Source: Burkholderia lata
GTDB taxonomy: Bacteria; Pseudomonadota; Gammaproteobacteria; Burkholderiales; Burkholderiaceae
DNA: 64,000 nt
Assembly: GCF_902499335.1 (NCBI RefSeq)
Contig: NZ_CABVQK010000007.1
Span: 372,001-436,000, forward strand
Reading direction: 5' to 3'
In this document: piece by piece, positions 43,888 to 53,783 of the stretch
How the letters are laid out: every line of letters begins with the position of its first letter
Numbering within the stretch: position 1 is the stretch's first letter
Notes under the pieces: generated by a model
What the model was told of the DNA's origin: nothing
Database searches by the model: none
Seen by the model: the letters and a program-made list of their open reading frames with translations, nothing else
Translations under genes and position numbers: made by a program

Positions 43888-45108
43888 TCAGATCGCCTGT
43901 TTCGCCCGCAGCGCGGCGATCTTCGCGTCGTCGTAGCCGAGCATGTCGCGCAGCACGTCGTCGGTCTGTGCGCCGAGCAGCGGCGGGGCCGTGCGTGCTT
44001 CGGGCGGCGTCGCGCTCATCCGGATCGGGTTGCGCACGAGCTTCGCGTCCGCGCCGCACGGGTGCGGCAGCGATACCTGCATCCCGCGCGCGACGACTTG
44101 CTCGTTGTCGAACACCTCGTCGAGATCGTTGATCGGGCCGCACGGCACGCCGGCCGCTTCGAGCGCACCGATCCAGTCTGCCTTGTCGCGCGTCTTCACC
44201 ATCTCGGCGAGGATCGGCACCAGCGTGTCGCGGTGGCGTACGCGCGACGGATTCGTCGCGAAACGCTCGTCGTCCGCCAGCTCGGGCTGGCCGCCGGCCT
44301 CCACGAACTTGCGGAACTGCCCGTCGTTGCCGACCGCGACGATGATCCAGCCGTCGCGCGTCTGGAACGTCTGGTACGGCACGATGTTCGGATGCGCATT
44401 GCCCCAGCGCACCGGCGGCTTGCCGCTCGCAAGGAAGTTGGTGTTCATGTTCGCGAGCAGCGCGACCTGCACGTCGAGCAGCGCCATGTCGATGTACTGG
44501 CCTTCGCCCGTCCGGTCGCGGTGCGCGAGCGCGGCGAGCACCGCGATCGTCGAGTAGAGGCCGGTCGCGAGGTCGGCGATCGCGACACCGGCTTTTTGCG
44601 GGCCGCCGCCCGGCTCGCCGTCGCGCTCGCCGGTGATGCTCATGAAGCCGCCGATCCCCTGGATGATGAAGTCGTAGCCCGCGCGGTGCGCGTACGGGCC
44701 GGTCTGGCCGAAGCCGGTAACCGAGCAGTAGACGAGGTCGGGCTTCACCGCACGCAGCGATTCGTAATCGAGCCCGTATTTCTTCAACTGGCCGACCTTG
44801 TAGTTCTCGAGCACGACGTCGCTCTGTGCGGCAAGCTCGCGCACGATCTGCTGGCCCTCGGGCGTCGCGATGTCGATCGTCACCGAGCGCTTGTTGCGGT
44901 TCGCCGCGAGGTAGTACGCGGCCTCGGCGGTATCCGTGCCGTCCGCGTCCTTCAGGTACGGCGGCCCCCAGTGGCGCGTGTCGTCGCCGGCGCCCGGGCG
45001 CTCGACCTTGATCACGTCCGCGCCGAAATCGGCAAGCGTCTGCGCGCACCACGGGCCCGCGAGCACGCGGGTGAGGTCCAGCACGCGGATATGGCTCAGG
45101 GCACCCAT
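43888..45108 (-). CDS. CaiB/BaiF family CoA-transferase (formyl-CoA transferase type)
   Basis: 406 residues, a class III CoA-transferase moving CoA between carboxylic acids. Typical blocks: [60 protein letters not shown] and [15 protein letters not shown] took the ATG at 45108 because AAAGGAG lies 11 bases before it; an ATG at 45129 would add seven residues. It is a single gene with no dehydrogenase partner beside it, so the acid is unknown. Confidence 0.88.
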   Translation of the reverse strand: MGALSHIRVLDLTRVLAGPWCAQTLADFGADVIKVERPGAGDDTRHWGPPYLKDADGTDTAEAAYYLAANRNKRSVTIDIATPEGQQIVRELAAQSDVVLENYKVGQLKKYGLDYESLRAVKPDLVYCSVTGFGQTGPYAHRAGYDFIIQGIGGFMSITGERDGEPGGGPQKAGVAIADLATGLYSTIAVLAALAHRDRTGEGQYIDMALLDVQVALLANMNTNFLASGKPPVRWGNAHPNIVPYQTFQTRDGWIIVAVGNDGQFRKFVEAGGQPELADDERFATNPSRVRHRDTLVPILAEMVKTRDKADWIGALEAAGVPCGPINDLDEVFDNEQVVARGMQVSLPHPCGADAKLVRNPIRMSATPPEARTAPPLLGAQTDDVLRDMLGYDDAKIAALRAKQAI

Positions 45109-45261
45109 CGTCGAATCGTCTCCTTTCATGGCTGGCCTTGTCGGGCAAGGCCGGTTGGCATGCCGAGCATATTAAGGCGAATCGGCCGCGGCAGTGGCCC
45201 GGCGCACTCGTCCGCGGAGGCGGGCCGCCCGCGCGGCCGCACCGGCTGGGGCGTCAGTCTG

Positions 45262-45287
45262 TATCGTATAATCGAGCGTTTACGATA
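45262..45287 (+). promoter_or_regulatory. alaS promoter with a dyad over the -10/start region
   Basis: A consensus -10 box TATAAT lies at 45267-45272; the -35 is weak. A perfect 7-bp inverted repeat, TATCGTA (45262-45268) and TACGATA (45281-45287), brackets the -10 and the expected transcription start near 45279. E. coli AlaRS is known to repress its own gene by binding a palindrome flanking the start site, so this dyad is a candidate for the same control. Confidence 0.6.
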
Positions 45288-45356
45288 ACTGCCGCCGTGC
45301 GTCCGCCAGGACGGCCGGCGTTTGAAGCCGTCTCAGCCAGACATTCCCCGCACGCC

Positions 45357-47981
45357 ATGAAAGCTGCCGAAATCCGCGAGAAATTCCTCAAATTCTTCGA
45401 ATCGAAGGGCCACACGATCGTCCGCTCGTCGAGCCTCGTGCCCGGAAACGACCCCACGCTGATGTTCACGAACTCGGGCATGGTCCAGTTCAAGGACGTA
45501 TTCCTCGGCACGGATCCGCGTCCGTACTCGCGTGCCACGACGGCGCAGCGCAGCGTGCGCGCGGGCGGCAAGCACAACGACCTCGAGAACGTTGGCTACA
45601 CGGCGCGCCACCACACGTTCTTCGAGATGCTCGGCAACTTCTCGTTCGGCGACTACTTCAAGCACGACGCGATCAAGTTCGCGTGGGAGCTGCTGACCAC
45701 GGTCTACCAGCTGCCGAAGGACAAGCTGTGGGTCACGGTCTATCAGGAAGACGACGAGGCATACGACATCTGGGCGAAGGAAGTCGGCGTGCCGACCGAG
45801 CGCATCATCCGGATCGGCGACAACAAGGGCGCGCGCTACGCGTCGGACAACTTCTGGACGATGGGCGACACCGGCCCGTGCGGCCCGTGTACCGAAATCT
45901 TCTACGACCACGGCCCGGACGTGTGGGGCGGCCCGCCGGGGTCGGCCGAGGAAGACGGTGACCGCTACATCGAGATCTGGAATCTCGTGTTCATGCAGTT
46001 CAACCGCGACGCGCAGGGCAACATGACGCGCCTGCCGAAGCAGTCGGTCGACACCGGCATGGGCCTCGAGCGTCTTGCCGCGGTGCTGCAGCACGTGCAC
46101 AGCAACTACGAGATCGACCTGTTCCAGAACCTGATCAAGGCCGCCGCGCGCGTGACCGAAATCAGCGACCTCACGAACAACTCGCTGAAGGTGATCGCCG
46201 ATCACATCCGCGCGTGCTCGTTCCTGATCGTCGACGGCGTGATTCCCGGCAACGAAGGCCGCGGCTACGTGCTGCGCCGGATCGTGCGCCGCGCGATCCG
46301 CCACGGCTACAAGCTCGGCCGCAAGGGCTCGTTCTTCCACAAGCTGGTGGCCGACCTCGTCGCCGAGATGGGCGTCGCGTATCCGGAGCTGAAGGAAGCC
46401 GAACAGCGCGTGACCGACGTGCTGCGCCAGGAAGAAGAGCGCTTCTTCGAGACGATCGAGCACGGCATGTCGATCCTCGAAGCCGCGCTGGCCGACGTCG
46501 AAGCGAAGGGCGGCAAGGTGCTCGACGGCGAACTCGCATTCAAGCTGCACGACACCTACGGCTTCCCGCTCGACCTCACGGCCGATGTGTGCCGCGAGCG
46601 CGGGATGACGGTCGACGAGCCGGCGTTCGACGACGCGATGGCGCGCCAGCGCGAGCAGGCGCGCGCGGCCGGCAAGTTCAAGGCCGCGCAGGGCCTCGAA
46701 TACACGGGCGCGAAGACCACGTTCCACGGCTATGAGGAAATCGCATTCGACGATGCGAAGATCGTCGCGCTGTACGTCGACGGTTCGTCGGTCAACGAAG
46801 TGAAGACGGGCCAGGACGCGGTCGTCGTGCTCGATCACACGCCGTTCTACGCGGAGTCGGGCGGCCAGGTCGGCGACCAGGGCGTGCTCGCGAACGCGGC
46901 GACGCGCTTCTCGGTGGCCGATACGCTGAAGGTGCAGGCCGACGTGATCGGCCACCACGGCACGCTGGAGCAGGGCACGCTGAAGGTCGGCGACGTGCTG
47001 CGCGCGGAAATCGACGCGCATCGCCGCGCACGCACGCAGCGCAACCACTCGGCCACCCACCTGATGCACAAGGCGCTGCGCGAAGTGCTCGGCGCGCACG
47101 TGCAGCAGAAGGGTTCGCTGGTCGACGCGGAAAAGACCCGCTTCGACTTCGCGCACAACGCGCCGATGACCGACGACGAAGTCCGTCGCGTCGAGCAGAT
47201 CGTCAACAACGAAATCCTCGCGAACGCGCCGGGCATCGTGCGCGTGATGCCGTACGACGAAGCGGTGAAGGGCGGCGCGATGGCGCTGTTCGGCGAGAAG
47301 TACGGCGATGAAGTGCGTGTGCTCGACCTCGGCTTCTCGCGCGAACTGTGCGGCGGCACGCACGTGAGCCGCAGCGGCGACATTGGCTTCTTCAAGATCG
47401 TCGTCGAAGGCGGTGTCGCGGCCGGCATCCGCCGCGTCGAGGCGATCACCGGCGACAACGCGGTGCGCTACGTACAGGAACTCGACGCCCGCGTGAACGA
47501 AGCCGCGGCCGCGCTGAAGGCGCAGCCGTCGGAACTCACGCAGCGTATCGCGCAGGTGCAGGACCAGGTGAAGTCGCTCGAGAAGGAACTGGGCGCGCTG
47601 AAGTCGAAGCTCGCATCGAGCCAGGGCGACGAGCTCGCGCAGCAGGCCGTCGAAATCGGCGGCGTATTCGTGCTGGCCGCGACGCTCGACGGCGCCGACG
47701 CGAAGACGTTGCGCGAAACGGTCGACAAGCTGAAGGACAAGCTGAAGAGCGCGGCGATCGTGCTGGCAGCCGTCGAAGGCGGCAAGGTCAGCCTGATCGC
47801 GGGTGTCACGCCTGACGCAAGCAAGAAGGTCAAGGCCGGCGAGCTCGTGAACTTCGTCGCGCAGCAGGTCGGCGGCAAGGGCGGTGGCCGTCCGGACATG
47901 GCGCAAGCAGGCGGCACCGAGCCGGCGAACCTGCCGGGCGCGCTGGCCGGCGTGAAGGGCTGGGTCGAAGAGCGGCTCTGA
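45357..47981 (+). CDS. alaS: Alanyl-tRNA synthetase
   Basis: 874 residues, class II synthetase with editing domain. The catalytic domain shows [36 protein letters not shown]; the editing-site zinc ligands are in [12 protein letters not shown] and [15 protein letters not shown]; the C-terminal coiled-coil and DHHA1 domain ends with [11 protein letters not shown]. Full length for the family. The start [14 protein letters not shown] is canonical although no clear Shine-Dalgarno precedes it. An intrinsic terminator follows. Confidence 0.97.
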   Translation: MKAAEIREKFLKFFESKGHTIVRSSSLVPGNDPTLMFTNSGMVQFKDVFLGTDPRPYSRATTAQRSVRAGGKHNDLENVGYTARHHTFFEMLGNFSFGDYFKHDAIKFAWELLTTVYQLPKDKLWVTVYQEDDEAYDIWAKEVGVPTERIIRIGDNKGARYASDNFWTMGDTGPCGPCTEIFYDHGPDVWGGPPGSAEEDGDRYIEIWNLVFMQFNRDAQGNMTRLPKQSVDTGMGLERLAAVLQHVHSNYEIDLFQNLIKAAARVTEISDLTNNSLKVIADHIRACSFLIVDGVIPGNEGRGYVLRRIVRRAIRHGYKLGRKGSFFHKLVADLVAEMGVAYPELKEAEQRVTDVLRQEEERFFETIEHGMSILEAALADVEAKGGKVLDGELAFKLHDTYGFPLDLTADVCRERGMTVDEPAFDDAMARQREQARAAGKFKAAQGLEYTGAKTTFHGYEEIAFDDAKIVALYVDGSSVNEVKTGQDAVVVLDHTPFYAESGGQVGDQGVLANAATRFSVADTLKVQADVIGHHGTLEQGTLKVGDVLRAEIDAHRRARTQRNHSATHLMHKALREVLGAHVQQKGSLVDAEKTRFDFAHNAPMTDDEVRRVEQIVNNEILANAPGIVRVMPYDEAVKGGAMALFGEKYGDEVRVLDLGFSRELCGGTHVSRSGDIGFFKIVVEGGVAAGIRRVEAITGDNAVRYVQELDARVNEAAAALKAQPSELTQRIAQVQDQVKSLEKELGALKSKLASSQGDELAQQAVEIGGVFVLAATLDGADAKTLRETVDKLKDKLKSAAIVLAAVEGGKVSLIAGVTPDASKKVKAGELVNFVAQQVGGKGGGRPDMAQAGGTEPANLPGALAGVKGWVEERL

Positions 47982-48029
47982 TCGTCACGACCGATGCGAT
48001 GCCGTTTCGTTACGGCATCGCGTGAAATG

Positions 48030-48067
48030 AAAAAGACCCGACCGGCGCATGCCGATCGGGTCTTTTT
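48030..48067. terminator. Intrinsic terminator after alaS
   Basis: A 17-bp stem with one mismatch (48030-48046 against 48051-48067), GCAT loop, with A-run on the left arm and T-run on the right, between convergent alaS and a LysR gene. It can work in both directions. Confidence 0.9.
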
Positions 48068-48107
48068 GTTGGTATGCCGGAACAATGCGCGCCGGCCGCC
48101 CGACGCT

Positions 48108-49022
48108 TCAGGCCGGCACGGTAACCGGCGGCTTCGCCGCACCGTCCGGCTGCCGTGCGGCTTCGGTGAGCGCATCGCGCAACGCGGCCAGCGCCGCCGA
48201 CGCATAACCGTGCCGCCACGCGAGCAGCGTATCGATGCCTTCCAGTTCGGGGATCACGTGCGCGGTGATGTTGCCGGTCTCGGGCTGCAGGTCGAGCACC
48301 GAACGCGGCGCGACCGCGATGCCGGCACCTGCCGCGACGCACGCGACGATCGCGTGATACGACCCGAGTTCGAGCACGCGCGCCGGCTTGACGCCGTGCG
48401 CCGCGTACCACTGTTCGACGTACTTGCGATACGTGCAGCCGCGCTCGAACGCGATCAGCGTCGGCAGGATCACGTCGCGCGGCGTGCGCACCGGCGGATG
48501 GCCGCGTGGTGTCAGCAACACCAGATCCTCGCGGAAGATCGGCACCGTCTCGAACGTGTCGGGCAGCGTGTCCGGCGCGGGCGGGCGCGCGAACAGCGCG
48601 GCGTCGATCTCGAAGTCGCGTACGCGGTCGATCAGCCAGCCCGTCGTGCCCGTCAGCAGCTCGAGCGACACGTCCGGCCACGCATGGTGATAGCGCGCGA
48701 GCACGGTCGGCAGGCGGCTCGCGGCCGTGCTCTCCATCGTGCCGAGCCGCAGTCGCCCGCGCGGCGTGTCCTCGCGCACCGCGTCGCGCGCCTCGTCGGC
48801 GAGCGCGAGCAGGCGCTCCGCATACGGCAGCAGCGTGTGCCCGGCCGGCGTCAGCACGAGCCGGCGGCCGTCGCGCACGAACAGCGCCGCGCCGAGTTCT
48901 TCCTCGAGCTGCTTGATGCGCGTCGTGACGTTCGACTGCACGCGATTGAGCTTGGCCGCCGCGCGCGTCACGCCGTTCTCGCGCACCACGGCCCGGAAAA
49001 TCGCCAGCGCCGCCAAATCCAT
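48108..49022 (-). CDS. LysR-type regulator divergent from an MFS gene
   Basis: 304 residues: DNA-binding domain with VTRAAAKLNRVQSNVTTRIKQLEEELG, effector domain with GSYHAIVACVAAGAGIAVAPRS. It is divergent from the YbfB-type transporter gene 116 bp away, so it probably controls it. Ligand unknown. Confidence 0.9.
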   Translation of the reverse strand: MDLAALAIFRAVVRENGVTRAAAKLNRVQSNVTTRIKQLEEELGAALFVRDGRRLVLTPAGHTLLPYAERLLALADEARDAVREDTPRGRLRLGTMESTAASRLPTVLARYHHAWPDVSLELLTGTTGWLIDRVRDFEIDAALFARPPAPDTLPDTFETVPIFREDLVLLTPRGHPPVRTPRDVILPTLIAFERGCTYRKYVEQWYAAHGVKPARVLELGSYHAIVACVAAGAGIAVAPRSVLDLQPETGNITAHVIPELEGIDTLLAWRHGYASAALAALRDALTEAARQPDGAAKPPVTVPA

Positions 49023-49138
49023 GATTCTCTCCTAGCGATGAGTGGATTCTTAATTATTCATTTTTCGAGAACGTTTGGTCAAGCTACGATGGAAGCATTC
49101 CGATCCGGCCGGCGCGTTGAACGCCGGCCCATGCCGCC
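49023..49138. promoter_or_regulatory. LysR/MFS divergent promoter region
   Basis: The 116-bp gap contains an AT-rich block at about 49043-49067, in contrast with the GC-rich flanks, where LysR binding and overlapping promoters are expected. I could not fix a unique T-N11-A box by eye. Confidence 0.4.
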
Positions 49139-50383
49139 ATGTCCCGCTCGAATGCCCCGACCGCCGCCGCCGGCGCGCCTCCCGTCGACGATGCCGACCG
49201 CCGCGCCCGCATGGCCGCGCTGGCCTGCATGGTCGGCCTCGCGGTCGTGCTCGGCGTTGGCCGCTTCGCGTTCACGCCCTTATTGCCGCTGATGCTCGCC
49301 GACGGCTCGATCGGTCTGAAGGCCGGCGGCTGGCTCGCCTCGGCGAACTACGCGGGCTATTTCGTCGGCGCGGTCAGTTGCGCGGCGCTGCGGGTCGCGC
49401 CCGCGCGAATGGTGCGCTTCGGGCTCGTGGCGACCGTGTTGTTGACCGCCGCGATGGGCGTCGGCCACCTGCTGCCCGTATGGCTCGCGGTGCGCTTCGT
49501 CGCGGGCGTCGTCAGCGCGTGGACGTTCGTGTTCATGTCGCAATGGGGGCTGCGGCGCCTGGCTGAACTGTACGCACCGGAGTGGAGCGGGGTGATCTAC
49601 GCGGGGCCCGGCGTCGGCATCGTGGTGACGGGGCTGATCGGCAGCGCGCTGGCCGGCCAGCGTGCGGCGTCGGGCTGGCTCGGTTTCGCGGCGTTGTCGG
49701 CGGTGTTGTCGGTCGCGATCTGGCGCACGTTTGCCGTTTCCCCGGCGCAAGCCGGGGCGGCGGGCGGCGCCGCGCCGCACGCCGCCGCTGCAACGGCGAC
49801 CCTGCAGGCCCAGACGCGCCGTCATCGCGCGGACGCCGCATGGCTCGTCGTGCTGTACGGCATGCCGGGCTTCGGCTACATCATCACCGCGACGTTCCTG
49901 CCCGTGATCGCGCGCGCCGCGCTGCCGGCCGGCTCGCCATGGCCCGACCTGTTCTGGCCGATGTTCGGCGCGGCGCTGATCGTCGGCGCGATCACCGCCG
50001 CGCGGCTGCCCGGGCACTGGGACAACCGGCTGCTGCTGGCCGCCGGTTGCGCGACGCAGGCGCTCGGCATTGCCGCCGGGATCGTGTGGCCGAACGCGGC
50101 CGGCTTCTCGGTCGGCAGCGCGCTGCTCGGGCTGCCGTTCACCGCGATCACGCTGTTCGCGATGCGCGAGGCGCGGCGTTTGCACGGCGAGCGGGCAGCC
50201 GGGCTGATGGGCTATGCGACCGCGTCGTACGGGGTCGGGCAGATTCTCGGCCCGCTCGTCGCGGCGCCGCTGGCCGCCCGCTTCGGGTCGTTTTCCCCCG
50301 CGCTGTGGGTCGCGGTGGCCGCGCTGCTGCTCGGCGCGGCCGGCTTCGCGGCGACCGCCGCGCGAGCGCGCCTGCAACCGTGA
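49139..50383 (+). CDS. YbfB/YjiJ family MFS transporter
   Basis: 414 residues, 12 predicted transmembrane helices of the major facilitator superfamily. GVGRFAFTPLLPLM near the N-terminus and SANYAGYFVGA are typical of the YbfB/YjiJ group, exporters or importers of unassigned small molecules. A Pro/Ala-rich N-terminal tail and a central loop separate the two six-helix halves. Regulated presumably by the divergent LysR protein. Confidence 0.87.
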   Translation: MSRSNAPTAAAGAPPVDDADRRARMAALACMVGLAVVLGVGRFAFTPLLPLMLADGSIGLKAGGWLASANYAGYFVGAVSCAALRVAPARMVRFGLVATVLLTAAMGVGHLLPVWLAVRFVAGVVSAWTFVFMSQWGLRRLAELYAPEWSGVIYAGPGVGIVVTGLIGSALAGQRAASGWLGFAALSAVLSVAIWRTFAVSPAQAGAAGGAAPHAAAATATLQAQTRRHRADAAWLVVLYGMPGFGYIITATFLPVIARAALPAGSPWPDLFWPMFGAALIVGAITAARLPGHWDNRLLLAAGCATQALGIAAGIVWPNAAGFSVGSALLGLPFTAITLFAMREARRLHGERAAGLMGYATASYGVGQILGPLVAAPLAARFGSFSPALWVAVAALLLGAAGFAATAARARLQP

Positions 50384-50504
50384 TATCGGCGGGGACGGAT
50401 CGTCTGCGGCACGGGCAAACTCGCTAGAATGAAGCCTTTCCCGCGTCGAGCGGGTGCGCGGGCAGCCGGCTGGCGGCCGTCCGGCGCCTGCCAGATCCCC
50501 ATCG

Positions 50505-51041
50505 ATGACCACCGCCGATTACCGCTTTTGCCCGCGCTGCGCGAGCCCGCTCACCGAGCGCGCCGATCCCGACCATGAAGGCGGCCGCATTCGCCAGGCG
50601 TGCCCCGACGACAGCTGCGGCTATGTGCACTGGAACAACCCGCTGCCCGTCGTCGCCGCGATCGTCGAGCTCGACGGCAAGATCCTGCTCGCGCGCAACG
50701 CGGCCTGGCCCGAAGGGATGTTCGCGCTGATCACCGGCTTCCTCGAGAACGGCGAGACGCCCGAGGACGGCATCGCGCGCGAGGTGTTCGAGGAAACGGC
50801 GCTGAAGGCCGAGCACGTGTCGCTCGTCGGCGTCTACGAATTCATCCGCAAGAACGAGCTGATCATCGCGTATCACGTGCGTGCATCGGGCACGGTCGCG
50901 CTGTCGCCGGAACTGCTCGAATACAAACTCGTCGATCCGCCGCTGCTGCGCCCGTGGCGCGCCGGCACGGGTGTCGCGCTCGCCGACTGGATGCGTGCGC
51001 GCGGCCTCGATTTCGAGTTCGTCGACCGGCCGGGGCAGTGA
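50505..51041 (+). CDS. Nudix hydrolase with zinc ribbon (NudC-like core)
   Basis: 178 residues. An N-terminal zinc ribbon with F-C-P-R-C and C-P-D-D-S-C-G-Y-V-H is followed by a Nudix domain (ALITGFLENGETPEDGIAREVFEETAL). The Nudix box is complete except that the last glycine is Ala (EETAL). The protein resembles the C-terminal part of NADH pyrophosphatase, but the NudC signature SQPWPFPxS is absent, so NADH is not a safe substrate call. Confidence 0.85.
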   Translation: MTTADYRFCPRCASPLTERADPDHEGGRIRQACPDDSCGYVHWNNPLPVVAAIVELDGKILLARNAAWPEGMFALITGFLENGETPEDGIAREVFEETALKAEHVSLVGVYEFIRKNELIIAYHVRASGTVALSPELLEYKLVDPPLLRPWRAGTGVALADWMRARGLDFEFVDRPGQ

Positions 51042-51180
51042 CGGGCCGGCCTGTCAGCAAGGTTGCATCCGCCGTGTCGCGAGCGATCGCGGTACGGCGC
51101 GCCGCTTCTTGCCGGCGCGCGCCGTCATGCGGCCGCCGCGCATCGTCCTCATCGCTTCCATCGTCCTGACCGCCATCGCC

Positions 51181-51618
51181 ATGTCCGACAAGCCGCAACC
51201 GCGTCCGCGCGACGCCTATCGCCACTTCCTGCCGATCACGACCCGCTGGATGGACAACGACGTCTACGGGCACGTGAACAACGTCGTCTACTACAGCTAC
51301 TTCGACACGGTCGTGAACGAATACCTGATCCGTGCGGGCGTGCTCGACGTCGAGCACGGGCAGACGATCGGCCTCGTGGTCGAGACGCAGTGCAACTACT
51401 TCGCGCCGCTCGTGTTTCCGCAGTCGGTCGACGCGGGGCTGCGGGTCGTGAAGCTCGGCACGTCGAGCGTGCGCTACGAGGTCGGGCTGTTCGCGCAGGG
51501 CGAAGCGGCGCCCGCCGCACAGGGGCATTTCGTGCACGTGTATGTCGATCGCGGCACGCGCCGGCCGGTGCCGCTGCCCGACGCGCTGCGCGCCGCGCTT
51601 GAGCCGCTCGCGGCCTGA
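51181..51618 (+). CDS. Acyl-CoA thioesterase, 4-hydroxybenzoyl-CoA (hotdog) family
   Basis: 145 residues, a single hotdog domain. TTRWMDNDVYGHVNNVVYYSYFDTVVNEYL holds the family's catalytic aspartate and following HVNN. It hydrolyses acyl-CoA thioesters of unknown chain. An upstream ATG at 51127 would add an 18-residue hydrophobic leader; I prefer MSDKPQ at 51181 since these enzymes are cytoplasmic. The liv-type permease gene starts eight bases after its stop. Confidence 0.85.
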   Translation: MSDKPQPRPRDAYRHFLPITTRWMDNDVYGHVNNVVYYSYFDTVVNEYLIRAGVLDVEHGQTIGLVVETQCNYFAPLVFPQSVDAGLRVVKLGTSSVRYEVGLFAQGEAAPAAQGHFVHVYVDRGTRRPVPLPDALRAALEPLAA

Positions 51619-51625
51619 TTTCGCT

Positions 51626-52561
51626 TTGCACGCGTTCGCGCTCCAGGCCTTCAACGGCCTCAGCTACGGCTTGCTGCTGTTCATGCTGTCGGCCGGACTC
51701 ACGCTGATCTTCAGCGTGCAGGGCGTGCTCAACTTCGCGCATGCGAGCTTCTACATGCTCGGCGCGTATGTCGGCTACAGCATCGCGGCCAGCGCGGGCT
51801 TCTGGCCCGCGCTGGTGCTCGCGCCGCTCGCGGTCGGGCTGCTCGGCGCCGGCTGCGAACGCATGCTGCTGCGCCGCGTGCAGGCGCGCGGCCATACGAG
51901 CGAACTGCTGCTGACCTTCGGCCTCGCGTACCTGATCGGCGAGGGCGCGAAACTCGTGTGGGGCCTCGCGCCGCTGCCGGCGCCCGTGCCGGCGTTGTTC
52001 GACGGTGCGCCCGTGACCGTATTCGGCCTCGCGTTGCCGCGCTACCGGCTGTTCATGATGGGGATGTCCACCGCGATGCTGGTCGCGCTCGGCGCGTTGC
52101 TGCGCGCGTCGCGTATCGGGCTCGTCGTGCGCGCGGCGCTGACGCACCGTGCGGCCGTCGAGGCGCTCGGCTACGACGTGCCGCGCCTGATGACGGCGCT
52201 GTTCGGCGCGGGCACCGCGCTCGCGGCGCTGGCCGGCGTGATCGGCGCGCCGCTCGCGGTGATCGAACCCGCGCTGGCCGAAACCGTCGGGTCGGTCGTG
52301 TTCGCGGTCGTCGTGATCGGCGGGCTCGGCTCGCTCGGCGGCGCGTTCGCGGCGTCGCTCGCGGTCGGCTTCGCGCAGACCTTCGCGGCCGCGAGCGATA
52401 CGTCGCTGCGCGACCTCACGGAATGGGCCGGCATCGCGCTGCCCGACAGCGTGGCCGCGGTGTCGATCGCCCAGCTTGCGCCGCTGGTGCCGTACCTGCT
52501 GCTCGTCGCGGTGCTGGTCGCGCGGCCGCGCGGGCTGTTCGGCGAGCGTGCCGATGCGTAA
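51626..52561 (+). CDS. Branched-chain-amino-acid-type ABC permease (LivH-like)
   Basis: 311 residues, about eight transmembrane helices. FNGLSYGLLLFMLSAGLTLIFSVQGVLNFAHASFYMLGAY is the classic LivH opening, and VIGGLGSLGGAFAASLAVG the late signature. The most natural start is the TTG at 51626, just after the thioesterase stop; no ATG is available without overlapping that gene. First gene of a permease-permease-ATPase-ATPase set. Confidence 0.85.
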   Translation: MHAFALQAFNGLSYGLLLFMLSAGLTLIFSVQGVLNFAHASFYMLGAYVGYSIAASAGFWPALVLAPLAVGLLGAGCERMLLRRVQARGHTSELLLTFGLAYLIGEGAKLVWGLAPLPAPVPALFDGAPVTVFGLALPRYRLFMMGMSTAMLVALGALLRASRIGLVVRAALTHRAAVEALGYDVPRLMTALFGAGTALAALAGVIGAPLAVIEPALAETVGSVVFAVVVIGGLGSLGGAFAASLAVGFAQTFAAASDTSLRDLTEWAGIALPDSVAAVSIAQLAPLVPYLLLVAVLVARPRGLFGERADA

Positions 52562-53783
52562 CCGTATGCTCGCCGGCGTCGCGCGCTGGTCCCTGTTCGC
52601 CGCATGCGTCGCGCTGCCCGCGTGGCTGTGGCCGCATGGCGCGGTGCTCGGCTATCTCGCGCAGACGGCCGCGCTCGTCGTGCTCGCACTGTCGTACAAC
52701 CTGCAGCTCGGCACGACCGGGCTGCTGTCGTTCGGACACGCGGCGTTCGCCGGCCTCGGCGCGTTCGCGGCCGCGCACTGGTTCAACCATTTTGGCGGCC
52801 CGCTGCCGCTACTGCCGCTCGTCGGCGGCGTCGCCGGTGCCGCTTTCGGCTTCGTCGCCGGGCTGCTCGCAACGCGTCGTTCGGGCACCGCGTTCGCGAT
52901 GATCACGCTCGGGCTCGGCGAATGCGTCGCGGCCGCCGCGTGGAGCGTGCCGGCCTGGTTCGGCGGGATCGGCGGCGTGCCGATCGACCGCGCGAGCGGC
53001 ACGCCGTGGGGCGGCTGGCATTTCGGCGCACCCGTCCAGGCTTATGCGGTGATCGCCGCGTGGTGCGTCGCGTCGGCGTGGGCAATGCACGCGCTGACGC
53101 GCACGCCGTTCGCGCGGCTCGCGAATGCGGTGCGCGACAACCCCGTGCGCGTCGCCGCGCTCGGCACCGATCCGCGCCGCGTGCGGCTTGCGATGGTCAC
53201 CTGCGCGTCGTTCTTCGCCGGCGTCGCGGGCACGTTGACGCTGATCGACGTCGAAATCGCGACGCCCGACAGCGTATCGATGGCGCGCTCGGCGACCGTG
53301 CTGATCGCCGCGGTGATCGGTGGCACCGGCGCGTTCTTCGGGCCGGCGGCCGGTGCGGCCGTGCTCACGGTACTGAGCATCGTCGTCGCGGGCGTGTCGC
53401 GTGCGTGGGCGCTGTATCTCGGCGTGCTGTTCGTCGTGATCGTCGTGGCCGCGCCGCGCGGCATCGCCGGGATCGTGCAAGCGCTCGCGCATGCGTTGCG
53501 GCGCGGCGCGCCGGCGGCCGAGCGGTGGCGGATGGTGTGCGCGGCCGGTGCGTGCATGTTCTGGGGCATCGCGATCGTCTGCGCAGCCGAGCTTGGCTAT
53601 GCGTGGCGCTTCGCGCAGGACGACGGCCCGGACTTCGCATTCGGCGCCTGGAGCATCGACGCGGATACGCCGATCGGCTGGGCCGTCGCGTGCTCGGCAG
53701 CCGGCATCGGCGCGCTGCTGTGGGGCTGGCGCGCGCGGCTCGTGTCGGGCGGGCAGGACGGCAAGCGGGAGGACGGACGATGA
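52554..53783 (+). CDS. Branched-chain-amino-acid-type ABC permease (LivM-like) with C-terminal extension
   Basis: 409 residues. The LivM core (LQLGTTGLLSFGHAAFAGLGAF, later VRDNPVRVAALGTDPRRVRLAM and IGGTGAFFGPAAGAAVL) ends near residue 312. A further 95 residues follow with two extra hydrophobic segments (about 328-345 and 374-394) around an acidic loop, which I do not know from other LivM proteins. Starts eight bases inside the livH-like gene and overlaps the next by ATGA. Confidence 0.85.
   Translation: MRNRMLAGVARWSLFAACVALPAWLWPHGAVLGYLAQTAALVVLALSYNLQLGTTGLLSFGHAAFAGLGAFAAAHWFNHFGGPLPLLPLVGGVAGAAFGFVAGLLATRRSGTAFAMITLGLGECVAAAAWSVPAWFGGIGGVPIDRASGTPWGGWHFGAPVQAYAVIAAWCVASAWAMHALTRTPFARLANAVRDNPVRVAALGTDPRRVRLAMVTCASFFAGVAGTLTLIDVEIATPDSVSMARSATVLIAAVIGGTGAFFGPAAGAAVLTVLSIVVAGVSRAWALYLGVLFVVIVVAAPRGIAGIVQALAHALRRGAPAAERWRMVCAAGACMFWGIAIVCAAELGYAWRFAQDDGPDFAFGAWSIDADTPIGWAVACSAAGIGALLWGWRARLVSGGQDGKREDGR

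Noticed and set aside
50505..51041. Assignment of the zinc-ribbon Nudix protein as NADH pyrophosphatase (nudC)
   Set aside because: The SQPWPFPxS signature of NudC is missing and the protein lacks the N-terminal NudC domain.
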